Source: Heligmosomoides polygyrus polygyrus
Taxonomy: Eukaryota; Nematoda; Chromadorea; Rhabditida; Heligmosomidae
NCBI GenBank assembly: GCA_947396885.1
Contig: OX377201.1
Coordinates: forward strand, 61,282,623 to 61,346,622
Length of the DNA: 64,000 nucleotides
Reading direction: 5' to 3'
Part shown: piece by piece, positions 53,571-64,000 of the stretch
Position numbering within the stretch: the stretch's first letter is position 1
Layout of the letters: each line of letters starts with the position of its first letter
Translations under genes and position numbers: made by a program
The notes under the pieces: generated by a model
Told to the model about the DNA's origin: nothing
The model's database searches: none
The model's input: the letters and a program-made list of their open reading frames with translations, nothing else

Positions 53571-56295
53571 GACTCCACGATATCCCGTCGAAGTAGAAAG
53601 CGTAGCGCACCTCAAAGAGATTGAGTAACGCAGTCCACTACCCATTATCCTCTATGTGTCAACAGCAAAAAGCTTTTCTCCACTAATCGTAGGAGTATGA
53701 AACCTATGCTTGTCTATCTAACAGTTGGACCACTCTGAATGTCTCTCAAGAGAGCGTTATTGGTCCTGATATGTGACGCACTTTTTTCTAAAATCTCGTC
53801 AGAAAATGATAGTTTCCAAGCATCAGTATAGAGAAGAGAAAAAATTTGTCAATATGCTGTACTTGCGGGGAGTTAGTGAAAGGTCGATTAGACGTGCTCC
53901 TAGAACGGCTGTGAAGCCAATATGACTACACGAAAGCGCCTATTCATTCATGAGTGAGTTGACTAAAAAGTACTGCTTGTGATTTAAAATTTTCGCTTCA
54001 ATAATCATAATTCTGAAGGCAGTCAGCCCACTCGCCGTTCCCTAATCGTTTCCTCTTCGTCACGCGCTAGTAGGTTGCCCACGGCAACAAGATTTCCTCA
54101 GAGTGCGCCTCTGTGTGTCGATGCTTCAGCCGTTTCCACAGCGTTCGATTTTTTTCAATTTTTAGTTCATTTCTATAGATTCGTGTACATTATTTGACAG
54201 TTTCATCAGATCGTTGCTCCATTTCTGAATTTATAGACTTTTCTACTAGAATCGTCTGCAGGCAGCGAAATTCACTGAAAAAATCTGCTAGCATCAATAA
54301 CAGTTTTGTGAGTTTTTCAGTAAGCCGTTAAAAGCATGAAGCAGAAAATGCTGCCTTTTTCTTAGTCATTCCTCTGAAAAATTCGCGGGTACATTAACAA
54401 TAACAAGTGCCTTAAAACTCACATTTTGAGATAAGTTGCAATAGATGCTAGTGAGCCCAGAACTGAATATTGTCCTTCGGTCGGATCAGTGTAGTGAATT
54501 GGGGCGTGTTTATATCTTTGCAAATTTTCAAAACATTTTATTGTGGAGCAACCAAAGAGTATGGTCTACTGAAGGACTTCGGTGAAGTCTGTGCTCGGTT
54601 CCGTCCCCGTGGTGATTAGTGGCAGCTGGACAATGGGATTTATTTTATTTATTATCGACTTATCCTTCTTTATCTATTTCTATTCCCTTTCAGCATATCA
54701 TCGACCAGGAGCACTCGATATACGAATGCATTTGAAAAAACAGTAGTTTCCTTGTTAGCTTTGTCAGAGGATATGCACATACTGCATACACACATACACA
54801 TACATGCCATCTCTTGCTGCACGGCGACTGCTTGGAGCTCCCGCTTCTCCTCGTTGCTCAACAACTTCATGGTACTAAGCTGATTCGACACAAGGCCTTC
54901 GTTTACGTCACTAAGCAGCGACCTCCACTTTTCATTTGGTTCCAACCATTGCCTGTTAGTAAATAAAATATGCTGCCGAGGCTCTCTTATTCATTTCGAG
55001 CCGGCCGCTCGGTCTCCACCGATGCTGCAGTTTTCGAATGTTGCGACTTATCGTGAGACCCTTTATCCAGTTTCCAACAAAGCTTTGAACAAACGCTGCG
55101 TTACAACTACCAATTACTTTTTGAGCTTCTCGAAGGAGGAAGGGTAACAATCTTTGATGTCTACGTAAAGTAAGTCGAGAACGGGAAACAGATCAGCACC
55201 CTCGTTAACCACCATCAGTAATGTCAACGTTCATTTTTAGCTTCAAGAAGCTCGGAAAAAGTAGGTGATAGCTGTTATCAGGAACCGTATTCAACAGTTA
55301 AACCCACCGGTATGCGGGGTAATTCCTAGGAAGCGGGTCGTCAAAGCAGCTAACGACTACGCCGATTACGCAACACTGCATCCTACTGTGCATCAACGCA
55401 CAAGACATGCAGTCGACAATGCGAACATTGACTGGTCAGAGCTCATGATGAGGTCCGTTTGGCAGATTTGGACTAGATCTACATCTTTGCAATCAGCGTT
55501 TCAAGCTCCGTCACTCGCAGTGTAAAGCTCCATGGGCAAGCTGGGGACATCCTCGGGTTAATGCTTTCCTCTGCCATTTGTCCGAGTATCTGGTGTGGTG
55601 TCCGCTGGGTTCCATAACGTACAGAGATATCGGTACATAGCACTATCTTTTTAAGGGGATACAGAGCGAATGTACTCCGAGGATGGCCTACTTCGAAGAG
55701 CTCGCTCGAGCTGTTCCCTCCCGCTGTCGCGTTCGGCTCCGAGACGGCATCGCCTTGGGTGGGTTCGTTCTTTCACTCCCCTAAATGTGGGCAATACAAT
55801 TCGCAAACATAGTCGGCAACATGGACACTGTTGGGTTTTGTCAGGAATAACGAAACTGAAATCATTTAGTCAATAAATAAGTTGCTTTAGAGGAGCGGTT
55901 TTTCGATGGAGAACAAGAATACTACTTATGTGGAGTTCTGTAAAATCAGGAGTGCAGCTGAACAAAACGTTCAAGTCACCTGAAAAGCTGCATTAACAGC
56001 TTTACACAGAAAAACGAAGGCGTGCAGGTAGAATGCACGGCACAATCTTATCATACAAAATACCTTTAAAAGAAAAGTAACATAAACCTATTACTAACAT
56101 TTATGTAACGAAAAGGATATAAATACATTTAATGAGCATTCTTACACTATCATGCGATCAGTGCCTTACATGGCCACCTCGTTGCCACAAACTTCGAAGT
56201 GTGCATACATTTTCAAAAAGCCGCCTTGGTTTCGTCATGGGTGGTCGGGAAAATGATCAAAAAATGTTGTTACAGGATTTTTCGAAAGTTCTTGG
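53571..56295. other. Unassigned 2.7-kb region
   Basis: No domain recognised. Plus-strand frame 55265-55525 (86 codons) and minus-strand frames 54670-54945 and 54956-55150 are open without shared repeats elsewhere in the window; they could be decayed or host exons, but no splice-consistent model could be built by eye. Confidence 0.3.
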
Positions 56296-56392
56296 GCAAT
56301 GGCAGGACTCGAACCCGTACCTTCTGTTTTCTGGGCAGGGATGCCACACCTTACACCTCCGGTGCTGCCTCTCCGAACGCAACGTCTGCGGT
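56296..56392 (-). repeat. tRNA-like SINE, family T1, copy 2
   Basis: On the minus strand: GCACCGGAGGTGTAAGGTG as A-box region, then CAGAAGGTACGGGTTCGAGTC containing the B-box. Same layout and spacing as 6461-6535 and 57904-57958. Confidence 0.55.
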
Positions 56393-56530
56393 ATCTTCGA
56401 GCGCTCATCTGTGGAGCACTCAGTACATGATTGTGATGTCGGGATCATGTAACAACATATAGCCTCTGCACCAGCCAGCCAGATCCAGTGTTCAGGCTTC
56501 AACACATGTGTTAAAGCATTGTTACTATTA

Positions 56531-57779
56531 GGCTGTCGCAAAATCAATTGCCGAAACGGATCGCTTACTTAAAACTGCTATAACCCAGCCTAAACACAAC
56601 TTAATCGAAGTAAAAACCATCAGAATCTATACATTTTTGCCAACGAAGAATTAATGAATCTAATCCCGCTCAGTAAAAACTGAGATCACAGGGAATAACG
56701 AAATCAAGAAGGGCATATTCAACATCAGCCAAATTAGTGAATTGTTTTTGACGCAAATGAGAATCAAGGACTCTGAAAAAGCAGTAGTCAGTGGGAGAAA
56801 GCTCGAGAGAGTATGGTGGGTGACGAAGAACTTCGATACCCAAATGGGTACATTTTCGCAGAATGATTTGTGAGGTGTGTGGCATTGCATTGCTCTGCAA
56901 TAGGAGCGACCGTCCTCTATTCACCACTGCCGGCCACAATTTTTGCAACTTCTCATAAATATGGTCTAATACAGCACTAAGACTATGCGGTGACGAATCG
57001 ACCAGGTTTCAAAAAGCTGTAATGAATTACGCGTTTACAGCACAACCACAAAGTAAGCATAACTTTTTAGGGTGAATGTCGGGTTTAGGAGGAGCATCCA
57101 TATCTGCCCAGACAAAGCCCCGCTGCCTGTTATCGCAGAGGACCCATGATTCATCTACAGTTATAATACGGCTTATAAAAGCTCATTCTTAAAGCGAACT
57201 AGCAGGTTAAAGCAGGTGTCGAAACGTGCCAGACGCTGCTCATCGGTAAGCTCATGAGGCACCCACTTCGACATCTTCTTCACCTTGCTGGTTCGCGCCA
57301 ACGTCTTGCTACCGTGCTATGATGTACGCCAAGGTCCTCTGCTGACATACGGGCATTCGTCTCCGGATTTGCTTCGACGGCTCTTCTCAAAACTTCATCG
57401 TCAGGCGACGACCCGCCCCCGCGACCCGGTTTTCCTTCAACATCAAAATCGCCAGAAACGAATTTTTCGAAGCAGAGCATTCGTTTGCAAGGACAGTCCG
57501 CCCCAAAAGCGCTGCTAAGGTTACGGGACGCTTCCGCTGCAGAATGTCCCAATTTAAATTCGTAAAGCATGGTGACTCGATAGTCGCATCGATCCATCAT
57601 TTTACGGAGTCTTGGAAAAGGTCGGCTAGAAAAATTAGAACGACATCACTTTTTTTTTGAAAGAGCGGGAAAAACCTATGGAACGGTATGTGTGCCTTTC
57701 CCTGAGACGGCAGGGATTTAGGGCAAAAAACTTATTTATTTATACATACTTCGAAACGAAGATTAATTTTGCGACAGCC
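56531..57779 (-). mobile_element. Mariner element 3, complete ends
   Basis: Terminal inverted repeats GGCTGTCGCAAAAT..., TA on both sides (56529-56530 and 57780-57781), 1249 bp. The family is the same as mariner 2 (40006-43817): both share stretches such as gatgctcctcctaaacccga in their coding strand. Confidence 0.88.
56670..57600 (-). pseudogene. Mariner transposase with lost catalytic Asp
   Basis: N-terminus MMDRCDYRVTMLYEFKLGHS, then GDFDVEGKPGRGGGSSPDDE and MSAEDLGVHHSTVARRW, typical mariner DNA-binding helices. First catalytic D is encoded near 57160 (ITVDESWVL). At the second site the usual HDNARPH reads LQSNAMPH, so D is replaced by S. The third D is kept in LSPTDYCFF. Frame changes occur between 57280 and 56948. 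Enzymatically dead even apart from the frame breaks. Confidence 0.82.
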
Positions 57780-57903
57780 TAATACTAACCAAGGCTTTCA
57801 GAATAACCGGTTCCATGCTGATGTCAGCGGCCGGCTCATCCCGAAATCACGGGAGAGTGCCGACACGCCTCCGCGCTATCGCGAATGCTACGTGCGGTCA
57901 AAC

Positions 57904-57958
57904 AGCGGCGGTGGTGTAAGGCATCGCTGCTCGGAAAGCAGAAGGTGCAGGTTCGAGT
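57904..57958 (+). repeat. tRNA-like SINE, family T1, copy 3 (left part)
   Basis: gcggcggtggtgtaaggcat ... ggtgcaggttcgagt, interrupted after the B-box by the hAT at 57959-60380; it resumes at 60381 with gttcgagtcccgcctgtcgc. Removing the insert and one duplicate restores the normal family layout. Confidence 0.7.
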
Positions 57959-58494
57959 CAGGGGTGCACACAAAATTCTGTGCGTTAAATTTTTTTAACG
58001 AAATTTTTTAACGGAAAATTTTCGTTAAATTTCCGGTAAATCGTTAAATTTTGTTAAAAACTACACTTAGCTGCAAACCGTTCTTTTAAGTGAAAAAATC
58101 AAGGAAAACTTTATACGCTTAAACTTCATGAGGTCAACAGCTGAAGTTCAAGCGATGGAGTGTAACTTTGCAATATAAAAAAAACAGTTCATCATTATCA
58201 AGCACAGAAAAATAAATAAGCCTTCAGTAACAAATTATCTACAGGGTGTGGAACAAGAGAGGTATGGAATCACCATGCAAGATGCTCACAGACAAGGCAT
58301 CTTAAAATGTGCGATCAGGCGAAACCCGGAGTTCCCTTTCTTAGTTTTTTTTTTGCGAAACCGTTTCGAGTGACTGTTCTGCGAGCAGATACAGTCTCTA
58401 TGCCGGCATCACCCCATTAATTACAAAAATGATTTAATAAAGATACAATTAAAAGCCTATCAGTGCAATGTGAACACGATGACGAACGCACGAT

Positions 58495-59530
58495 TTTCGA
58501 GTGCCAGGTGTCGTGACGCGGGTGGCCGACCCCCCGTCGAAGCATCGGCGGAGAGGGGGGAAGCCACCCACGCCCCGGCTTGAAGCCCTTCCGGATCCGC
58601 CGCTCGCTAAGGGTTGCCCGCCTTTAGACCACGCGGTATTATTGCCCATAGGCCCTATGCGGATCCACAATGCCAGATGTTAAGACATGAACCCATTCCA
58701 GCACACTTCCATGCAACACCCTGTAGTGAGCACTGGACTTGACACTTGCCCCCAGGGGTACCCCCCTCGGTCGGGGCCCCGACCTCAGGCGGTCCCCCTG
58801 GCTTTAGATTGGCTCACACTCCTGCATACTTCGACCAGACATGGAACCGACAGACCAGTTTGGTTAAGTAATTAAACCATTAGAGTTATATGTTTATGAT
58901 ACTCTAAGCAACTATGATAAAGGATACATGTCAATTACAGAATACCTACGAGTTAGGGGGAAGACCGCACCCACGACTACCAAGGGTTACGCAAGCCGAC
59001 AACCCGCCGGCCATGGCCGGCCCGGCCCCCGTGGCCTGTGCCAAGTCGGGAACTCCGGGGCCAGCGGGCCGGCGTTACCTGGTGGACTCCGAGGATGACG
59101 AGCCGACGGGCGTTGGAGACGGAACTCTCGATGGACTACAGACGCTCTAAGTTGTAGATGGTCCCTCGTCGGACTAAGCTGGCTGTCCTCGACGATCCAC
59201 GGGCTAAGCTAGGCCCCGACATCAGTTGGACATCCTGGCGGCCGACGACAGATGGCTGGCGACGATGACGACCGAGGCACGACCGCTCAGCAGGAGCGGG
59301 GAGACGACGACTGACGGTGGACCGGCTAGAGCGCCCAGGGGCACGCTCCCCCTGCGTCTCTAGCCGCTTCCAGAAGCTTCCTTGCGGCGGCGACACGTTG
59401 AGGCGCGTGGAGACAGGTATCGACGCGTTGATCGACGCGCGTTGACCTGTTGACCCCCGCGACGACCGTACTGTCGTACGGAAGTCACGACAGCCAGGTG
59501 TGTGGGACCAATCCATTTTTTGCAACGTCG
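58495..59530. other. GC-rich cargo inside hAT
   Basis: Two GC-rich blocks (about 58495-58830 and 58950-59530) separated by AT-rich sequence around 58860-58950. Composition is clearly unlike the AT-rich surroundings. Plus frame 58914-59150 contains GPAGRRYLVDSEDDEPTGVG, and minus frame 59136-59555 is arginine/serine-rich; neither is recognised. It could be captured host DNA, a piece of another retroelement's 5' region, or rDNA-spacer-like sequence. Confidence 0.5.
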
Positions 59531-59900
59531 AGACCGTGACACGACATCGTGTCACACGGCCCTACACTGCCGAAAAGGTGTGCTGCGTCGTCAAGGTGTA
59601 GCTTTCCTAATTTTTCTTATTAGCCTTTTCTTAAATCGTTTAAAATATCTCCAGCGAACGAGAACATTCTTTCCGTCAGGACTGCTCCAGGTGGAGGGCA
59701 AAATTATTCTGTGATAAGCAACGCCAGATGAGGATAGGCATATCTTACGAGGAGGTTAGACCAGTATCTTTATGGATTCGATGGCGTGCTTGTCGGCTCG
59801 GCGAAGAAACGTCTAGATCCAGAATGCATCAAAGGTTCGAAGGAAAAGGGCGGCGTTACTCAATCACTTTCCCCGCCACGCATTCTACTTCTACGGGATG

Positions 59901-60098
59901 TGGAGGCGGGTTGAATGCGTATTTGTGCATACAATGACTTGCGGTGGCCAGCCGATGAACAAGAGACAAGTCTGGTACCAATTCACCCCAGAAGGATGGA
60001 AGGCTTGGTTGGCCTGGGCGGGAAATCCGAACCAGAAACCTGGTATCGGGGCACGCGACAGCCGCATCTCCTCCAACTGCGCTACTCGCGCACCCGAA
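59901..60098 (-). repeat. tRNA-derived SINE, family T2, copy c
   Basis: On the minus strand: A-box TAGCGCAGTTGG (60084-60073) and B-box GGTTCGGATTTCC (60033-60021), spaced about as in tRNA genes but stretched, followed by ccaaccaagccttccatcct and gtgaattggtacc. Best-preserved copy of this family here. It is nested in the hAT. Confidence 0.7.
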
Positions 60099-60388
60099 AT
60101 GCATTTAATTTTTTTTAATCCAAAACATATTCATGAAAACATTGAAATGTTCTTGCTGATCTCAATAGTTCTGTTAGGAACAGTCCTAATAGGGAGGATG
60201 AGACCTGCAACATTAGTGAAGACTAAGGGCAAATGTGATTAACTCACTGAGAAAAAGGTCCGTTAAAAATTCCGTTAAATTTCTAAAAATTTCCGTTAAG
60301 TCGTTAAGCCAAATTTTAACGAAAAATGCCGTTAATTCGTTAAATCCGTTAAATCGTTAACCGTTAAATGTGCACCCCTGGTTCGAGT

Positions 60389-61703
60389 CCCGCCTGTCGC
60401 AAAAGTTTAGATCGAAAGCACAGGTATTGCCGTATGGCGGCAATTTTCCCAAAATCCACTGAAGCACAATAGAAGTTTCGAGAATCTGCTAACTTGAAAA
60501 CATCAAAGCTGCAAGTAAGCGTGTCACAATTCATGAAGCCGTTCCTACAGCAATACTTTACTTGCCTGTGCTAGCTGGTGTTTAAGGGGTTTAGAGGAAT
60601 TATGAGTACGCGACAGATTGCGATGGTTTAGTCTGTCGCAACGCGTCTTTTGGACGCTAGCAGTATTGGTGTGTCGTGACTCCCATGAGTCACGACACCG
60701 TATTCTATCAGGCAGGTGCCTGAGACTCGACTGGGCCACGAGAGCAGAGCTAGCATGGCAGTCTAGTGACATTTCGGTTTGGCCAACTTGCTCCCGTTCT
60801 TCATGTCCAGCTAGACCAACTACGACCGGAACCGGTTTAGGTGTCAAGAGAGCTGCGGCTCTTCGTCGACAGGCTCCGCGAGTGACTAGGATTGTATGAG
60901 ATGAAGTAAAGTGGTGTGAAATAGGAAGTGTTCTGTAGTGTAGCAAAGTCCGTACAGACAACACCACTGATGCTCTACAAAACTCCAGAGGGATTTTGTA
61001 CATGGCGCATGCGAAGGCTTTATGATATCCCATGAAGTAAAATGTTGGCGCACCCGCAAAGGAATTTGTGAGTGGGGCCATGTTTTATTTTTTGCCCCTT
61101 GTGAGGTGAAGTCTCATAGAAATTATCATTGAAAATATGAACTGAAACCAGAGCCATTTTTGAAAAATCTATGTGTTTAAGGAAAATGAATTTTGTTTTC
61201 CATGAATACATAACCTGTGCTTTAAGGTGCGGCCGAGATGAAGATTCGTTCCAGTCGACAAAAGGTATTACGTGCGAGTGGTGTTGTCCGACATTGTCCA
61301 TACGATGTAAAACGTAGGAGCTTAAAAGTAGCATGTGTGAATATTGCAAATTTTCAGAGGAGAACTCTCCTGCGGAGACAAAAGCAGAGCGCTACAAGTA
61401 TCAAAACGCATCGCTAGCGTCAACATCAGGTTTTGTCCGCAACGCTCGTCGCGAAAGGAATGGTAGGCCCCTCCTTCAGATGAGCTTGAATAACGAAAAG
61501 CGTACGCGGGAAGCGCTTGCAGAATGACAGTCGTGCATATTGTTTTCGAGAAAAGGTCGAGGTAATGATATCCCTTCTATTTTCATCATGATTGCGTTCC
61601 CCTGATACACAACTTTCAAAGTTTCTAGGTACTACAAACGAGTTGGAAGATATCACTAGGCCAGCCTTCCAACTACTCCCTTCTAACCAATGGGTTCTTC
61701 CAG
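60389..61703. other. Unassigned; includes a 12-bp perfect hairpin
   Basis: The first ~20 bases finish the T1 copy. A hairpin at 60671-60698 pairs gtgtcgtgactc with gagtcacgacac around ccat. Open frames at 60545-61081 (minus) and 61333-61527 (plus) lack known domains. Confidence 0.35.
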
Positions 61704-61831
61704 CTTCCCATGGAAGTTCGGATAGATCCATATGTCATGCGAATACACGTTCACCTGATCGTAGATTTCGGCATGCCATTCGAGCCGGAATACGAAACGA
61801 GGATGCAATGGCTGTGTCTCATGCGGCTCAG
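61704..61831 (+). CDS. Possible host exon, unknown protein
   Basis: A segment preceded by ttcttccag (acceptor-like) and followed by gtctag (weak donor-like) encodes PMEVRIDPYVMRIHVHLIV and DFGMPFEPEYETRMQWLCLM, with ordinary amino-acid composition. It does not repeat elsewhere in the window. The opposite strand is also open here, and no continuing exons were identified, so the call is weak. Confidence 0.2.
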
Positions 61832-63921
61832 GTCTAGCTCTATGGATGGGTGACTTACGGTGTAGACAGATCCTAAAAAGAAGGGAGGATTCGTCGGTAA
61901 AGTTGGATGAAGACTCCAACTCCGATGTTCATGAGACATGCGAACATGTCCCAGGGCACGTTAGTTCTTCTCTGTCACTCAGGTTTGTCACCATGGAACA
62001 AAGTTTCGACCTGAAATCTCGGCAAAAATCTTTAGTGCGAGATCCAATTCCTGAGGGAGCACCGGATGTTGTATCTACGTACATAGGACTGAACGCTCTG
62101 TAGAGTCGTGAGGAAATTGGCGACGCTTCTTATCAGAACGGCGGGGCGGTCGAGGTTTGCTCGAATTTCTCGAAGAGTAACTGCTCAAAGAAGTTATACC
62201 GGTTTTTAAATTAAAAACCACATGAAGTAGCTACAAACATTCCTGGAAACATCGCCATTATTAATAAATCTAGTAAATCATCTAGTCGAAAAACAAGTTG
62301 TTCTGGAAACACAATGTGGTTCGAATAAATATGATAGAGCTCCGATATGACTACGCCGACTTGAAAAATTTGCTAGGTTTGCTCTTTGATAGGGAGGAGA
62401 GTGAGGCTCTATTGAGTCCCGTGAATCCATCCGACCATTTCCTACTTTGTTGTATCCGAAAAGAACATCAAAGACTGAAACGGTCGGGCAGATTACGGGG
62501 AACGAGGCAAGTTGGAAGAACCAGAGAGGGGGAGGGAGTGCAAGTACATACGCACTTAACTGATGGTGAAATCTCATCGAATGGAGTCGAAACTCTTGCT
62601 TTCAATACGACTAGCGTGGATGAGGTTGTAATGATTAAAAACTAAGCGACTGGACACCACGTGTCTTCCGCTGGATGAGACCGCGAAGGGAGTAGCTCTA
62701 GTCCAGACAGCGAGGATGCGTGTTGCTACCTGGCCCTCACCATTCCCAACAGAGCCCAACACCTTAGTACATATGAATCGCTCTGGGTTAGCCAGCTCCA
62801 GAAGTTGAAGAATAACGTGCGAGTAACGTGAATAGGGGAGCGCCAAAGTCAGAGCGAAGGCCTTTTATGTGGAAGTCGCTGAAAGAGAGGGACTGATGAA
62901 TCACGCGACACCTCCGCATACCCAATTCCATAGAAGAATGCCTTCACATTTCTCGTTAGTCATTTGAAACCGTTTGGTTACAGGAAAGGAAATCGCAAAG
63001 GGTGCGTTTTATCAAATACTTTATTAAGGTCATGGCGGAGCTCAGGAATTGCTGTAACACTTGCGAGCGCTATCAAATGTTGAGTACAGCGTGAAGATAC
63101 TAGCGAGAGTAATTTCCAAAGGGTTGCGAATGAACAGAACCTTCAGCGTTCCAGAAAACGTAGACGAGTCATCGAAGGCGAAGAAGAGGGCAATGTTGGC
63201 TGCAGAAGCTCTGAAACACAGTGATTATTCCGATGGTGAGCTGCTGTATTGGACAGTGAAATTCACAACTCCCAGAATGAGATTGCAACCGCAGCACTTT
63301 TTCGTTTTAATAAGTGGTCGGCGGACACGCATTTACGCTTGTGTTCAGGGTCACCTTCTCGACTTACAAACGAAGATGAGCACGAGATGAGCATGCTGAG
63401 GAGCCTCTTGAGAAAACAGAGGTGAATGCGAGATTTTGCGAATATTGGAGTTGTAGTGAGGGCCGCATACACCGTCTTTAAATCAAATTATACATTACTC
63501 AACTCCATATGGACACTTCTGAAACCAAACTGAACATCTTCCGAATCATAATAGGGGTCTAACAGAGCAACACATTGACGCGTTTTGCATTGCTGACCGC
63601 GCGGGACACTTTATCTTTAAGCTAGTTGGCTGGAACGGTTTTTCGAGACTCCGGGCTTGGGAAGGGGGGGGGCATTTTCTTCATAAATATGATTCAGTAA
63701 AGCGATGAGTCTGACAGAAGCTTTCAGAGGTTCCGAATCAGCGATTGAGGACGATACCAGCAAAAGTGGTTCGAATGAGTTGCACTCTCCACTACTAATT
63801 GTAAGAGCTGGCACAGAGCTCGGGGAATCGGGTCACGTCAGGTGAGGGTAAGGATTCGGAACTCATGAGAATGTAATTGAATTATGATTGCAGTTAAGAA
63901 CGTCAAACTATGCGTGGATAT
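61832..63921. other. Unassigned; possible decayed or host exons
   Basis: Plus frames 61846-62103, 62298-62645 and 63061-63390 are open with ordinary composition (for example ENVDESSKAKKRAMLAAEAL near 63160) but show no family signature. No repeat partner in the window. A run of G lies near 63665. Confidence 0.3.
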
Positions 63922-64000
63922 CAGGGGTGTGCGTAAATGAAATCCGAAATTTCGTAAATCGTAAATCGTAATTACGAAAAAATCGTCGTAAATCGTATAC
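63922..64000 (+). mobile_element. hAT-like left end (CGTAAAT family), runs off window
   Basis: CAGGGGTGTGCGTAAATG followed by many CGTAAATCGTAAATCG-type repeats, the same family as 2824-2945. The preceding 8 bases (63914-63921, gtggatat) would be the target duplication to look for beyond the window. Confidence 0.55.

Larger units (their letters stand above)
57959..60380. mobile_element. 2.4-kb non-autonomous hAT with perfect 8-bp TSD
   Basis: Left terminus CAGGGGTGCACA and right terminus TGTGCACCCCTG form a 12-bp perfect inverted repeat. The direct repeat gttcgagt flanks it exactly (57951-57958 and 60381-60388). Subterminal regions (about 57975-58070 and 60255-60370) are packed with TTAACG/GTTAAA motifs. 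No transposase recognised inside. The interior contains GC-rich sequence (58495-59530) and a T2 SINE (59901-60098). Confidence 0.9.

Noticed and set aside
58859..58882. Spliced-leader-like sequence (GGTTTAATTAC on minus strand)
   Set aside because: Only the first 11 bases match the nematode SL1 leader; the rest diverges and no SL RNA downstream structure or splice donor follows.

Overview
This is a eukaryotic repeat-dominated intergenic window, most likely from a parasitic nematode of the hookworm/strongylid group. The inference rests on the element mix: two RTE-type LINE families, CR1-like LINEs, a Penelope-like element with a GIY-YIG domain, several mariner families including one resembling the hookworm 'bandit' type, a DD37D-like Tc1/mariner, and tRNA-derived SINEs. 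There is no operon structure and no long intact gene. The exactly 200-base N block at 6098-6297 is a scaffold gap, as placed by Hi-C scaffolders. I recognise no host gene with confidence; one short exon-like segment (61704-61831) is offered at low confidence.

Layout. 1-6.1 kb: small MITEs, a hAT-like left end, a SINE, a minisatellite and half of a Tc/mariner-like element cut by the gap. 6.4-9.4 kb: a tRNA-like SINE and a 400-bp inverted-repeat pair carrying tRNA-like sequence. 10.2-12.7 kb: a 5'-truncated RTE-A LINE with a perfect 13-bp target duplication and an internally deleted Tc1/mariner. 13.2-17.7 kb: a 4.4-kb hAT-like element with a perfect 8-bp target duplication, holding a Penelope fragment and half of a foldback element. 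17.8-24.9 kb: an RTE-B LINE apparently split by a ~6.1-kb insertion that contains a TA-flanked 2.9-kb foldback and a nearly intact mariner. 25-29 kb: mostly unassigned, with a MITE and small inverted repeats. 29.5-35.2 kb: two opposed RTE-B copies followed by a decayed CR1. 35.7-37.6 kb: a TIR transposon, a solo mariner end and an RTE-B fragment. 38.7-43.8 kb: CR1 fragment joined to a mariner that is split by a full-length-like RTE-A. 45.0-47.9 kb: a near full-length RTE-B. 50.0-50.9 kb: a deleted bandit-like mariner. 51.6-53.0 kb: RTE-B 5' piece with a LINE 3' end inserted inside it, next to a LINE endonuclease fragment. 56.5-57.8 kb: another mariner. 57.96-60.38 kb: a 2.4-kb non-autonomous hAT inserted exactly in the B-box of a tRNA-like SINE, with GC-rich cargo. 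63.9 kb: a further hAT end running off the window.

The genes here do not form a pathway; they are transposon genes, nearly all broken by stops, frameshifts or deletions. What the window preserves well is an insertion chronology, because many junctions still carry recognisable target-site duplications. The most unusual objects are the two hAT-like elements that share TTAACG-type subterminal arrays but carry no recognisable transposase, the giant foldback element, and the nested mariner/RTE structure.
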